A stretch of DNA of 64,000 nucleotides, from the NCBI GenBank assembly GCA_035772735.1, contig JASDFA010000016.1, positions 172,427,001 through 172,491,000 of the forward strand, written 5' to 3'. Shown here one piece after another: positions 22,169 to 34,797 of the stretch. The DNA is from Datura wrightii (Eukaryota > Streptophyta > Magnoliopsida > Solanales > Solanaceae). The notes beneath the pieces were generated by a model that saw only the letters and a list, made by a program, of their open reading frames with translations, had not been told where the DNA came from and did no database searches. Within the stretch, counting starts at the first letter, position 1. Each line of letters begins with the position of its first letter. A program made the position numbers and the translations under genes.

Positions 22169-23408
22169 ATGGCTTCACGAGCAAACAAAGGCAAGGAGGT
22201 GGCAACCTCAAGCAAGGGATTCAAAAGGATTAGAAAAGAAATTGCACCGAGTTCGTCGGTCCCAAGGGCACCCCGTTCTAGGAGGTTTGGAGCTAAGGCT
22301 GTGGAGGAGTATGGGCTCAAATGGTTCAATGCCCAAAAAGAATCCAATTATGCCTCGTAGAATTAGATTGATAAAAACCTTCTGGCACTTGAGCTCCCCA
22401 CCATTCATGACACCGTCATGAGTTGGGGCTGGGTATGTGTTTGCTGAGCTAGAGGAGTTTAACTTCGCCTTGGTGAGGGAATTTTATGCCAATTGGAACA
22501 CCTCTTATGGAGAGAGCACAAAGATCAAGGTATGGGGTCAAGTGGTCCACTCCACTACCAGGTCTTTCAATTCCTTCCTTGGCACACCAATAAGAGACCC
22601 AGAAATGTATTTCTTATTGCTTGAGAAGCCCCCATACCGTGACATTCGTTACACATTGTACGGAGAGCATTCAACTGCTCGGTGGGCTAAAAGTGAGACA
22701 AGTGTTCATTTGACACTCTCCTTCTCCTAATTGACTAAGGAGGCCAGAGTTTAGGTTAAGTTGGTCTGTGTTGTACTCCTTTGGGGGAAACATACCACTG
22801 AGATCACTCGAGAAAGGATAGTATTGGTGTACATGCTGATGAAGGGGCTGCCAAAACTTTGGAGTAGTGCTTAGGGACAACATGCGGCAGTCCAGGGACA
22901 ATTGCCACTAAAAATATTGTTACGTCAGCTTGTTGATACAGTTATTGAGAGAGCTTGGTATTAAGGAAGAGGAGGCTAACCTCAACCAATCCCTAGTAGG
23001 GCACTTGGAAGGAAATATGATCGATGTTACAAAGGTCAAGGAGCCAAACACCACATCCAACCCAGTTCTTACTCCAACTGAGTGTTATGCTCGGGATGAT
23101 AGTTGGAGAGGTCGCATGTTTGGGATGTTTGAGATGCGGATGAAGATTGTAGGTTGACCTACGAATACTGAGGATATGTCTTCACTAGAGGATTGGTAGT
23201 CACTTACAGACAGTGCTATTATGACGTGCAAGGTGGGGCAGCTTTTGAGGAGTCACTAAATGATGATGAGCCTACAGTGCTGACTGATGTTGTTGATGGC
23301 GATGATGAGGATGTTGCCACCACTGGAGAAATGTTATTTAATGATGCAGAATATGATGATGATGATGATGATCAGGATTTTAATCTTGCTGATAATGATT
23401 GTGCTTAG
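22169..23408 (+). pseudogene. E2: 'putative plant transposon protein' ORF
   Basis: Starts MASRANKGKEVATSSKG with a basic N-terminal region. Two stops near 22355 and a frameshift near 22430 interrupt it. It then continues LEEFNFALVREFYANW, VWGQVVHSTTRSFNSFLGTP, PPYRDIRYTLYGEHSTARW, ERIVLVYMLMKGLP and LLRELGIKEEEANL, all hallmarks of the plant family annotated as putative plant transposon protein. The C-terminus (23193-23408) is strongly acidic, with a run of Asp residues at about 23350-23375. It occupies the env-like position of Athila-type elements. Its biochemical role is unknown, and I infer none. Confidence 0.8.
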
Positions 23409-25140
23409 AGGCCATAGAAGATTTTTCACTCTCTACTTGATATGACATGTTTGTGCATTGGGGATAGTGCATTGTTTAAGTGTGGGCAGAGGAAATATAA
23501 TTTATTTTTGTTCTATCTTTGCTAAATTGTTAGAGTTGGGTTGTACTAATGGTTATCAAACTTCTGTATTAGTTAGCTTTGTCTATAATAGTTAGTATGT
23601 GGATAGCTGTTGAAACTGAATGATGTTATGCTATGTGCTTGTTCGTCTCTGGTTGTTTGTTTAGTTTAATTGAGAGTCTAATTTTTTTAGAGTTTGTCAT
23701 AGGTGTAGTGACTGGTCCCCATGATGGATGGATGACGACCGTGTTAAAGAAAAATTAGTCACAATTTTTTATTTTTAGGTTGGAGTCAAAAATTACCACT
23801 TGTGTGCTCTTGACATTCCACTTAGAAGTTAAGTAGAAGCAATGAGGTGGTCATATTGAATGAACGAGAAGTAAAAAATTTCAAGAGAAACACATGGGTT
23901 CTCTAACTTGACTCAAGGTGGAATAGTTGGGCTATTAATAATGGATTTCATTCAATATGATTATGTGGATATGTGGCCATAAGAAACTACTTAGATCATG
24001 ATTCCATGAGGGGTGAGCTTTAAATTGTTGTGTTCTGTACATAGAGTAATATCTAGAACTTTCCCAACATGTGAGCATGATAGCTAGTTGTCAAAGAGGT
24101 AAGATATAATTAAGACATTTCTTTGATAGACCTATGTTTGTTCATTATTTTTGTACCTCCTTTAACATTATCCCTAGTCAACCTTATTGATCTATAAGCC
24201 TTATTTTTCTTCTTAGCCACAAAAGAAGCCCATTCCCTTTTTTATGAGACCTCCAGAAGTTTGATACAAACATATTCTAATGCACATTGAGATTTAGGAA
24301 TGAAGGTTCCACCGGTGTAACAATGCAAAGGGAAAAGATAGAAGAAAATGTGGATAGCAGAATGAGAAAATAGGAAAGAGGAGTGCCCACAAAATAAAAT
24401 ATTTACTTACTACTATAACATAAATAAAATATTCTTAATAGTTTATTATTTTGGTTGATCTTATAAGCAGAAACTAGCAGTCAAGTATTGCAAAAAAGGG
24501 CATGAGAAAAGAAAAGGGGACTAGTGAAAGAAAGGGTGAGCAGTGAGGACAAATGGTAGGACAAGAAAGATGAACTAAAAATGTCTTAAAGTGCTTAAGA
24601 TTGATAGCCACAATTGAAAAAAAAATCATTTCTACCCTTCCCTTAGCTGGCATTACAACCAGAAAAAGTTCTTATGGCCTTACTCTTTTTGAAGTAATTA
24701 AGTAATCCAATGATACATGAGAGACGAGCCTATGATATGTTGCATGTATATGAAATATCATTTGTGAGAATAAGTGTGCCTTGTTTACTTATGTTCCAAG
24801 TTTTTGAATTGATAATATGAGAAAGGAACATCACTAAATAACTAAGGGCATAAGATGGACATAGTCAGTGTATTATGTGTCACATTGTTTATATTAAATC
24901 ATGTTGGCACCATTTTGAAAAATATGAGTCTGTTATAGAAAGTATGTAATTTTGAAATGTGAAGAACTTCTTTGTGTATAAGTTGTGGATTGTTTATGAA
25001 TTGGTGAACCACCTATTCATGTACTCTGTCTAGCTACTTGAGTGAGAATTGATAGAGGTGATAAGTGGTGTGAAAAAAAGTGTTTGTTGCATGAAAGTAA
25101 GGATTGTTTGAGGATGGACAGCGGTTTAAGTGTGGAGTGG
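23409..25140 (+). other. E2: 3' noncoding region
   Basis: No supported ORF. It is AT-rich, with a purine-rich patch at about 24480-24560 and a GTTTAAGTGTGGAGTGG sequence directly before the LTR that is the likely PPT. Confidence 0.6.
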
Positions 25141-26584
25141 TGAGGTTGGGCATATTCTTTGCTCATTTGCCATATTTTTACCCATCTTTTATTATGTTTT
25201 GATATGATTATACTTATAAAATGCAAGGTTTCATGAAGGTGTATGTGAAAAGAGCTAATAGATATTTTTAGATGATTTTGGCAGGTAAAACATGGAAAAA
25301 TACTCAAAAATGGTGCAAGGTGTGAAGAAAGAAAAATTTAAGAAAAATTTGGCCTGGTTAAATAGGAGAATTTTGATCAACACCTTGGCGAAATAAGAGA
25401 AGTGGTTCCCTAGAGAGGATCCAAGATTGGGAAAATTTTCTAACACTCTGGTGCATCGAGAGAAGTGATGCGCCAAGTTCCATACTGCAGAATTTTGACT
25501 AACACCTTGGTAAGATAGCATAAGTGGTGCACCAAAAGACAAACTTCAGAAGAAATTCAAGCCAAGTTTGGTGAGACGGGTGAAATAGCCACAGGGCTTG
25601 TCTAGAAATTATTTTTCTAAGTCCAAAAGCTAAATTACTTAAGGGAAAAAGGGAAATTTGTTACCATGCTTACAAATACTTTGTTAGGACATTTGTTAGG
25701 CATTAATTGATCATTGTACACAGTTTTGGGGAAAGAGACAAGAAGTCTATTTTCTTCTTAGGTTTTTCTTCTTTACTCGTTATCTTTATGATTCAACTGA
25801 TGATTTCTTTGGATTTACACTTGAACATGAGTGGCTAAACTCCCTATTCTACGGTTTTGGCCATGGCTTAATAGTTGTAGTTAGAATACTCATTTATGCT
25901 AGACGTTTGATTCTTCTTTTCAAGATTATTTATGCTTACTTGATTTAATATTTATTCGTTAGTTTGATCACTTTTTGAATGTTATCTATTGGCTCATTGA
26001 TTGAACTCAGGAGAAGGAACTAATGAGGGTTAAAAGAAACATAGAGTAGGTTTTAATATCTTTTCAAAATGTTCAAGAGTTGATTTCGTTGTTGAGGATA
26101 GGGATATACCCTGCAACCCTATTTTGTTGAGCCAAGTATCTTCAACCGTCATCTCATGTTTCTCCTGCAACCATAGGGATATAGGTGTTAGGGTTCATAA
26201 GATAGTTCTTGGCTATTCGGGAGAATAGTTGAGAAGTGAGTTCGTAACTTGCCACTAGCAGTCTTAGAAGGATTTGATCTAGCGTATTTGAATCCTAAAG
26301 CTCAACCTAAAAGTAAAAGTGCCAAGATCCTGGATTTCAATCATCATTTGAATTACAACTCTCTTGCAACAATTTTATTTTATTAGCTTTAATTTACATT
26401 TCAAGTTTAGTAGAAAATAATCTCAAAACTCTTTCTAAATTTTACTTGTGTTTTCTTGAATAGTGAAATAAAGGTTCGAATTAAGAAATTAATCTGACAT
26501 ATCTCTGTGGGCATGATGTCAGGACTTCACCGCCCAATATTACTTGACGACCATGTACACTTGCGTGTGTGCTTGGAGACATCA
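25141..26584 (+). repeat. E2: 3' LTR
   Basis: 1444 bp, from TGAGGTTGGGCATA to GCTTGGAGACATCA. The start resembles S1/S2 (TGATCTTGGGCATA), and the end shares the GTACACTTGCGTGTG motif with S1. T2 polyprotein sequence resumes immediately after it. The 5' partner LTR is not in the window. Confidence 0.75.
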
Positions 26585-28748
26585 TCTAGTTCATGTGAGG
26601 GACGCCGATGTGAAAGCACATTTTTTTCATTCCGTACCTATAGTTAATGAATATCCAGAGGTATTTCCTGATGAACTTCTGAGGATTCCTCCAAATAGGG
26701 AGATTGATTTTAGAATTGATATTCTTCCCGGTACCAAGCCAATATCTATTCCTCCATATAGAATGGCACCAGCAGAATATAGAGAATTGAAGGACCTACT
26801 TGACAAGGGGTACATTTGACCTAGTGTCTCATCATGGAGAGCACTAGCGATGTTTTTCTGAAAGAAGGATGGGTCATTATGTATATGCATTTATTATCGA
26901 TAGTTGAGCAAGGTCACTATAAAGAACAAATATCCACTTTCGAGGATAGATGAATTGTTTGACCAACTACAGAGTGCCAAGTGTTTCTCTAAGATTAGCC
27001 TTAAATCAAGTTATCACCAATTGAAGGTTAGAGAAGAAGATGTTTTAGAAACAACTTTCAGGACTTAATATGGATATTTCGAGTTTCTTGTAATATATTT
27101 TGAGTTGATGAAAGGCCCAGTGCTTTTATAGAACTCATGAGAGTGTTTAGATCTTATCTCAACCTATTTATGATTGTCTTCATTGGTGACATATTAGTGT
27201 ACTCACGGAATGAGGCTGAACATGCAGACCACCACAAGTTAGTATTGAAGACTCATCGAGATCATCAGTTATATGCAACGTTTTCTAAGTGTGAGTTTTG
27301 GTTAAACTCATTAGCATTCCTAAGCAACATGGTATCCGGTAAGGGTATAGGGGTTGATTTCCAAAAGATAAAAGTAGTAAATAATTGGCCCATACTCACA
27401 ACTCGTATAGAATCAAGAGCTTCTTGCATTTGGCGGGCTATTACAGATGTTCTATAGAGGGATTCTCATTCATATCTGCCCCATGGACCAAATTGATTCA
27501 GAAAAAGACCAAGTTCCAATAGTTAGATGCATGAGAGAAAAGTTTCCAAAAATTAAAGACCAAATTAACTACAACTCCAGTTCTAACTTTACCAGAGGGA
27601 AACGATAGGTTCGTCATTTGTTGTGATGCTTCAGGAACCAGTCTTTGTTGTGTTTTGATATAACATGGGAAGGTTGTAGCCAGTGCTTCTAGACAGCTAA
27701 AGATCCATGAGAAGAATTATCCAACACATGATTTGGAATTGGCTATTGTAGTGTTTTTGCTAAAAATGTGGCATCACTATTTTTATGGAGTTCATATGAA
27801 TATCTTCATAGACCACAAAAGTCTTCAATATATTTTTAAATAGTAAGAGCTGAACCTTAGACGACGAAAATGGCTTGAATTGCTTAAGGACTATGACGTT
27901 GAGATCCTATATCATCCAAGAAAGGATAATGTAGTAGACGATGCTCTTAGCTTACTGTCCATAGGTAATATAGCTCATATTAAAGAAGGTAAGAGGGAAT
28001 TAGATAGAGATGTTCATAGGTTGGATAGCCTAGGGGTCCACTTGATAAACTCCGAGGATGGCAGTTTGGTTGCTTAGAATAGAGAAAAGTCGTCCTTAGT
28101 AGTGAAAGTGAAGGAGAAGCAATATGAAGATCCGATATTTCTCATGTTGAAAGAAGGAATCTATAAGCAAAAGATTATGGCTTTTGAGCTGTGGGGAGAT
28201 AGTACTTTAAGGTATCAAGGCAAATTATGTGTCTCAGTGGACAATCTACGTTAGAAAGTTATGGCTGAAGAACACAGCTCTAGATATCTCTCCATCTAGG
28301 TTCTACCAAAGATGTACCCTGATCTAAAGGAGATTTATTAGTACAACAATATGAACAAGAACATAGTGTACTATATGGCTAATTATCCAAATTGCCAATA
28401 GATTAAAGCACAACACCAGAGGCTCGATGACCTAGATTAGAATATTAAACTTCCTATAGAAAAATGAGATATGATCAATAAGGACTTCGTAACTAGTTTA
28501 CCACACTCCTTTCGGGAATATGACTTGATTTGGTGATTATGGATTGACTTACCAAGTCAGTGCACGTTTTTCCTATCAAGACAATAGATTTTGCAGAGGA
28601 TTATGCCAAGTTGTATATTCAAGAGATTGTTAGACTACATGGGACCTCAATGTCCATTATATCTGATAAAGGTGCTCATTTCATAGCCTACTTTTGAAAG
28701 TCTTTCTAGAAAGTATTAGGTAAATGTGTAAATCTTAGCACTACTTTT
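26585..28748 (+). pseudogene. T2: Tekay-like reverse transcriptase, RNase H and integrase N-part
   Basis: Fragmented pol in order: the linker and start of RT (EYPEVFPDELLRIPPNREIDF, PGTKPISIPPYRMAPAEYRELK, 26640-26816), RT palm (about 27137-27400, FMIVFIGDILVYSRNEAEHADH), RNase H (about 27590-28010), zinc-binding integrase N-domain (about 28230-28400) and integrase core up to S2. The RT catalytic motif reads IGD where active enzymes have IDD, so a catalytic Asp is lost. Many stops and frameshifts are present. The gene would have copied element RNA to DNA and integrated it. Confidence 0.85.
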
Positions 28749-30160
28749 TGATCTTGGGCATAATTGCATGCCCAAGTGCTACTTTATTACTCAATTTAGT
28801 CTTGTTTATCTACTTATTTATATACATTCTCACGTGATTTTATGTAAATGAGAATATATACTAACCAACATGATTAGTCCTTGTTTTTGAAGGTTAATAA
28901 TGCATTTGAGGAACTAATTCATAATTTTGTGAAGTGGAGGAATGGAATCAAGAGAAAAACGTGAAAATCAACAAGAAAACATGCAATAACTGGCACCCTG
29001 CGCGATAGGGGCCGTGGCATGCTGCCAACGCGGCAACACTTGGCCGAAAATTGCATTTTTTGGCACATTCCAGTGAGGGTACGCGTTACCTCCGTGTCAC
29101 GGAGGTCAATTAGGGCGTTCAGCTCCGTGACACGGAGCTGTTCCACCACAGGCCAAATTTTGCATTTTTTCAGCATAGTATAAATTGAACCCTTAGCTTC
29201 TAAAATCATTTAACACGGGATTTTCCGGAAAACTGCGAAGGAGGCGCGAAGGAGACTTGAAGAACTCCTATTGGGTTCATCTCTTCTTGGTTTATTTTCA
29301 TATATTCTTGTAAGTATATTACTCTAAACATGTTTTGAGTATTTGTACAAACATGAGTGGCTAGAACCCTCCATCTAGGGTTGAGGCCATGGATATGATT
29401 GTATTTGCTTAGATTCGTTTTGGGTTGAGTTGTTAGTTGTTGTTTTGTCTTACAATATTTATTATTGTTGTTTTTATGCTTGATCACCATGAAAACAAGT
29501 GGGTTAAGAATAGGTGAAAGCTTGGAAGAGAAAACCTAGGCAAGAACATAAGATTGTAGGAAGCAAATTCTTATATTTTGATATGATTCGCGGTTAGGAT
29601 AGGAATATACCTAATTTACCTTGCTTGGTTGATAAAATGGGAAGATAGAAAGACACAAACTTAGAATTGTACTCCACCACTCGAAGGAGTAGTTGTGAAG
29701 CTAAGTTTGGTTAAATGGTTGGAGGTACGGAAGTCCCCAATCAAGGGCATAAACCCCATAAACCACATCCACGTAGTGAATTGCCCACGAACTAGAAATG
29801 ACATCCTCGCTCAATGATGTAATAGTGAGGCTAGTTTGTCGTGTTTAAAGGTTTGGAAGACCATGAACATGCAATTCCAATTATGTGAGACAACAATTGA
29901 TAATTTCATACTTAACCCATTATGAATTGTAGCATTGCATGATTATCCGGCCTTAACTCTAGTTTTGTTTTGTATTGCTTCCAGATTATTTCGTGTCACC
30001 ACTAAGATAATTATAATTTATCGAAAACTTCTAAAACTAACTTTTTAACTAACACTTGAACTTGATAATTTACTGAATCAGTCCTTGTGGGTTCAACATT
30101 CCGGATCTTAAAAAAGGCCACTATATTACTTTTACGACCCGTACACTTGCGGGCTCATCA
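28749..30160 (+). mobile_element. S2: solo LTR inside T2 integrase
   Basis: 1412 bp, from TGATCTTGGGCATAATT to TTGCGGGCTCATCA, flanked by a perfect 5-bp duplication CTTTT (28744-28748 and 30161-30165). Removing it rejoins integrase codons (NLSTT then FHP.TDGQ). No internal domain is present, so it is the product of LTR-LTR recombination. Confidence 0.9.
29088..29185 (+). promoter_or_regulatory. S2: twin perfect palindromes and TATA box
   Basis: ACCTCCGTGTCACGGAGGT (29088-29106) and AGCTCCGTGACACGGAGCT (29121-29139) are each perfect 9+1+9 palindromes. They lie 33 bp apart (start to start), and about 40 bp upstream of TATAAAT (29179-29185). The layout suggests paired binding sites for a dimeric factor in U3. 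Confidence 0.65.
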
Positions 30161-30165
30161 CTTTT

Positions 30166-30977
30166 CACCCGTAGACAGATGGTCAGGCTAAGTGCACTGT
30201 TCAAACGCTCGAGGATATGCTGAGAGCATATACTTTAGATTTCAAAGAACGTTGGGATGATGACCTACCATTGGTTGAGTTTGCATATAATAGTAGTTAC
30301 GATGTCAGTATTAAGATGGCACGTTATGAGGCTCTATATGAGTGAAGGTGCAGCTCACCCATTGGTTGGTTTGAAGTAAGTGAAATAGAACTATTAGGAC
30401 CAGACTTCGTTCATTAGGCTAGAAGGTCAAACTGATCCAAGAACAGTTACAGACTGTCCAAAGTCGCCAAAAAGCTTATTCGAATATATGACGAAGAGAC
30501 CTGAAATTTAATGTTAATGATTGGTTATTTTTGACGGTTTCACCTATGAAGGGCATCATGCGATTTACAAATAAAGGGAAGCTTAGTCCCAGATATATTG
30601 GCCCATATAAGATTTTGCAGAATTGGGCTGGTAGCTTATGAGCTAGAATTGCCTATAGAGTTGGTGTCTATACATCCATTATTCCATGTATCTATGTTAA
30701 AAAATGTGCGGTAGATTCATCACTTGTGGTTCCAATTAAGAATATAGGTGTTAGAGAGAGCCTGACCTATGAAGAGCTTACTGTGGCAATTTTTGATCGC
30801 CAAGTTTGCAAATTGAGAACCAAAGAAATGGCATATGTGAAAGAAATATGGAGAAATTCTAGTATTGAAGAGGCTATATGGGAAGACGAAAAATGATATG
30901 AAGGACAAATATCCTCACTTACTTCTCGAACGAGATGAAGATACAAGAGCTAATGATCCTAATCTTACTCTATGAAT
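30166..30977 (+). pseudogene. T2: integrase C-terminal half
   Basis: Continues the integrase after S2: DGQAKCTVQTLEDMLRAYTLDF, DDDLPLVEFAYNSSY, then VAYELELPIELVSIHPLFHVSM and TYEELTVAIFDRQVCKLRTKE, ending near KYPHLLLERDEDTR. Stops and frameshifts are frequent. This is the same SH3-like tail type as T1 and T4. Confidence 0.85.
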
Positions 30978-31266
30978 TTTATTACTCCATGTCCCATGTT
31001 TATGCTTATGATCTATGAAGGCTCAAACTCAACATTATGTTATGCCCTTATGTCTAAATGAAATCATGCTAGGCCTTATGAATTAATGTCTCTTGCTATG
31101 TCCTCCATGTCTATGTGAACTCATGTTCTGTTATGTCCATGCTAAAATTTACATGTCTCATATGACTCGTGATTATGATTCCTTTCCTTTAAAAAGTTCT
31201 GAATTCCTAACAAGAATGATGGTTATGATGATGAAAGAAGAGAAAGATAAGTTTTGAGAAAATTCC
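30978..31266 (+). other. Tail downstream of T2 integrase
   Basis: No ORF, and no clear PPT or LTR start. It probably represents the 3' spacer of T2 truncated where the E4 LTR fragment begins. Confidence 0.4.
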
Positions 31267-32080
31267 CTTTTTCTTGATTTCTTCTTGATCTTTGTGAATT
31301 TTTCTTGAGTTATTCGAATATAATCAAAGAAGCTTTTCTCTCATCTATAATTGTAAGTATTGATTTATGTGTTTAATTATGAGTGCACGTCACAACCTTG
31401 CAACTATGAGAGGCTAAAACCTCCACAACTAGGGTTGTGGGAACCATGGTGGATTAATGAGCTAGGGTTGCACTAAAGTGATTTGAAACCAATGCAAAAC
31501 GCTTGTACTGTATTCTCTTCATGCTTAAATATTTCTTAATGGTGTACAACATTAGTACTTGCCCAAATTCTTTACTTGTTTGAGCCTAGAGTTGCAGAGA
31601 TTAGGAAAAGAGAATTGCAATAAAGCCTTGATATTGATGATCATTGTATTAACTTGAGTTGTGGTCGCAGGATAGTTAAATTTGAAACAAATTCATAACA
31701 GTTAATTTGAAACTGCTCATAAGACTTGACCCAGTGACTGAGTATAGTCATTTAATACGGATAAACCAGTCGTTTGGATGAACCCTAGTTATCGGTTCTA
31801 CAAGTAAGCATTGGTATTGATCACGTGTGTATACCCGAAGCAGTTATGAACCCATCCCTAGTCAGTCATAACTCTTGATTTTACGTTACAATGTCAATCA
31901 TTATTTTTAATTATTATTTTTTTAAACCCCCAATGGAGTAACTAACCAACAAGTTCACTTACCAGCATTAGTCTAGATCTTCCATATTCCTGGTGGGTTC
32001 GACCCCAACCTCTTTGTTGGGTTCTTTATTGACAACGTCCGCTTCATACTTCAGTAGGAGGTGTAGTTTGAGCGTTATCA
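31267..32080 (+). repeat. E4: 3' part of the 5' LTR
   Basis: Colinear with about 47950-48782 of the 3' LTR, from CTTGATTTCTTCTTGATC to GAGCGTTATCA. The first ~760 bp of the LTR, including U3 and TATA, is missing, so E4 lost its promoter at this end. Confidence 0.85.
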
Positions 32081-32085
32081 AAAAG

Positions 32086-32103
32086 TGGCGTCGTTGCCGG
32101 GGA
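32086..32103 (+). other. E4: tRNA-Asp primer-binding site
   Basis: TGGCGTCGTTGCCGGGGA lies 5 bp after the LTR end. It differs by one C-to-T change from the complement of the plant tRNA-Asp 3' end. Confidence 0.9.
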
Positions 32104-32269
32104 ATACGGCCAAGACTAGACTAATTGTTTGTTGGTAGTTATTTCCTATATTACATTTTCGTTTTGTTTGTGATACCCATAGGTTGTTTTCCGGTGGATA
32201 CCAAGCACTCGGAGTAGTGGAAATACCCTGATTCCGTTGAACCCCAAAATTGAATGGACACTGCACAGA

Positions 32270-34646
32270 ATGGAAAACTAGGAACAAAAAGATGCTTGTA
32301 TAGCTGAAGAAGCTAGGCAAGCCGAGATAGCTTGGCAAGCTGCACTTTAGGATGCAGAAGATGCCAAAGAAGAGGTTGTTAATACCAGACGACTTGGGCG
32401 GGGCAACAGAGGTTGTAGAATTGCCCGTCAGTTCTTCGATGATGAGGACCCAGACATTGATGAAGTTGGGTCAAATGGAGCAATTGTACCACCACTTCTG
32501 CTTGCTGGGGCCAAATTTGACATCACAAGCACCATGATCCAACTGTTAAACATGAAAGGGGTGTTAAGTGGTCAGGCAGAGGATGACGCCAACCTGCACC
32601 TAATGAACTTCATTGGAATATGCAAGGTGTACAGGTTGCCTGGAGTTAGCCAAGATACCATCAGGCTCAGATTATTCCCCTTTTTTCTGTCAGGGGAAGC
32701 CACATTATGGTTATTAGAGTTTCCCAACAACTCCATAACCAACTGGAGGGAACTCAAGCAAGACTTCTTGGAGAGATTCTTTCCCCTCTCTAGAATGTTG
32801 CAGCTTAAGGATGAGATTTACAATTTCCGACAGCTCAAAACCGAGGCACTTCGGGAAACCTGGCTGAGGTTCAAGAAGAAGTTGACAAAGTGCCCAAACC
32901 ATAAGATTCCATATGACAGTTTGTTGGAAATATTTTATAGGTATTTAAACAATAGCATAAAAGTTGTGGCAGACATGGTGGCAGGAGGTGCATTGATGAG
33001 TCACACTTGGGAGCAAGCTACTATTATCCTTGACAGCGTGACTAAAACAAACAGGGCATGGAATATTAGGGAGGCAGATGCAGCATTCGATACATATGTT
33101 GTTGTTTTGATTGCAGACCAATGTAGTAAGGAAGAAGAACGTGACCAGGAGATGGCTCACATGCGCACATCATTGGATTTGCTTACAAATCATATTATGG
33201 GAGAAGGAGCCAAAAAGGTAAATATAGTGGGGACACAAGGACTAGAGCTGGGGGCAGATCACTCTGATTCTGAGGAGGAGGCAAATTTCTTGGACAGCTA
33301 GGTGGCAGGTTTCAAAGCCAATTCCAAAGCGTCTGGACAAGACAATTGGTGCCAAGGTTCTGGATACCAAGGTCAGAACCAATACAAAGATAACTACAAA
33401 CGTAATGGGTACAGAGATAGGAGCTGAGGGCGTGAGCAAGATGGAGAATGGAGAAGGAATGACGGCTACCCCAATGACCGAGCTGGGATATATGTGCCTC
33501 CCAATGTAGGAAAGGGAGAGGCTGGGCAATTGAAGGAAAATGTGAGGTCCACTGATGATCAATTGAAGGAAATTCGTGGTGACATATAAAGTATGGGTCA
33601 GAGAGTGGAATCTCATGTGACAACCATCAAGCAGATTGAACAGCAGCTTGGGGAACTATCAACATCATTGAACCCTAGAAAAAAGGATACACTACCTAGC
33701 AACACCGTCCAGAACCCAAAGAATGATGGCCACTGCATGGTGGTGATGACTAGGAGTCGTAAGACCACAGTTGACCCCCCTTTTTTGATTGTAGTTGAAC
33801 GAAAGAAAGAGATAATAATGGAGGAGAATGAGAAGAGTGCTGAGATGGAGAATGCTGAGTTGCCAAAGGCCCCAATAGGTGAGAAAGAACCTGGCATTGA
33901 TCAAGGAGCGACCTAAATATACAGAGCTATCCCACGACCACCACCACCGTTCCCCTAAAGACTGAAGAAAAAGGTGGAAAATGGTAAGTTCCAGAAATTC
34001 CTGTCAATGCTTAAGCAATTATATGTGAACATACCATTGGTCGAGGCATTGGAACAAATGCCGGGATATGCTAAGTTTATGAAGGACTTGGTGACAAATA
34101 ATAGGTCCGTAAGCTATGAGCCTGTAGATAATGTACATCACTATAGTGCCATAGCTACACGATTCCTGGCTCAAAAGAAGGAAGATCCGGGTGCTTTCAC
34201 TATACCTTGCACCATTTCGCAATGTCGAGTTCGCAAGGGAACTTTGTGATCTGGGAGCGAGCATCAACCTGATGCCCTTGGCAGTGTACAAGAAATTGTG
34301 TTTAGGAGCCCCCACACCAACTACTATGCGGCTACTGATGACTGACAGAACTGTGAAGAAGCCAGTGGAGATCCTATTCGATGTGCTTGTTAAGGTTGAC
34401 AGATTCATATTCCTAGCAGACTTCGTGATTTTGGATTGCGAGTTTGATTATGAGGTCCCCATCAATTTGGGGAGACCATTCCTTGCAACTGGGAGAGCCT
34501 TAGTAGATGTGGAGGCGGTCCAATTGAAGTTCAGACTAAACAAATAAGAGGTCACCTTCAACATCTGTCGGTCAATGCAACAACCGAAGGAATTCAGTGT
34601 AGTCTTAGCACTAGAGGATGAATTTGAGTCACTTGACAAATTCTGA
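32270..34646 (+). pseudogene. E4: gag-protease
   Basis: The start at 32270 aligns with E1. An in-frame TAG occurs at codon 4 and another near 32348, both where E1 reads CAA. The longest open piece is 32534-33301 (gag core, GVSQDTIRLRLFPFFLSGEA to LTKCPNHKIPYDSLLEIFY). The same frame then continues with stops through the TLPSNTVQNPKNDGHCMVVMTRS linker and the start of protease. A frameshift near 34215 precedes the retropepsin active site, LCDLGASINLMP, which is intact here, and ILDCEFDYEVPINLGRPFLATGRALVDVE. The ORF ends at TGA 34644-34646. It is the better preserved of the two complete gag-protease copies in the window but still not functional. Confidence 0.9.
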
Positions 34647-34660
34647 GTAGTCAAGAGACT

Positions 34661-34797
34661 TGCGTCGTGTCGCGACGTTAAATCAGGCACTTCTTCAGAG
34701 GCAACCCAAGTGGTGGCTTGGTGAATTCTGAGTAAGCAGGCCACCAGCGTCGTGCCACGACGTTAGATCAAGTGCTTCTTGGGAGGAAATCCAAGTA
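34661..34797 (+). promoter_or_regulatory. E4: two stop-proximal hairpin blocks
   Basis: Block 1 (34661-34710) begins about 15 nt after the gag-protease stop and contains GCGTCGTGTCGCGACG, itself a stem-loop. Block 2 (34747-34797) ends in CTTGGGAGGAAATCCAAG (34778-34795), a hairpin with one G-U pair in the stem. The spacer GGTGAATTCTGAGTAAGC is shared with E1 and E5. Confidence 0.7.

Larger units (their letters stand above)
20585..26584 (+). mobile_element. E2: 5'-truncated retrotransposon with transposon-protein ORF and 3' LTR
   Basis: The element starts abruptly in a protease C-terminus where E3 abuts it. It continues through a stop-proximal hairpin block, a leader-like region, a plant transposon protein ORF, a 1.7-kb noncoding region and a 3' LTR (25141-26584). 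Beyond the LTR, T2 polyprotein sequence begins, so E2 sits inside T2. It is a different subfamily from E1/E4 because its LTR and 3' region differ. No pol is present between the protease remnant and the ORF. Confidence 0.75.

Noticed and set aside
33242..33623. Minus-strand ORFs of 103-124 aa opposite E4 gag
   Set aside because: Shadow frames of the gag-protease coding sequence.
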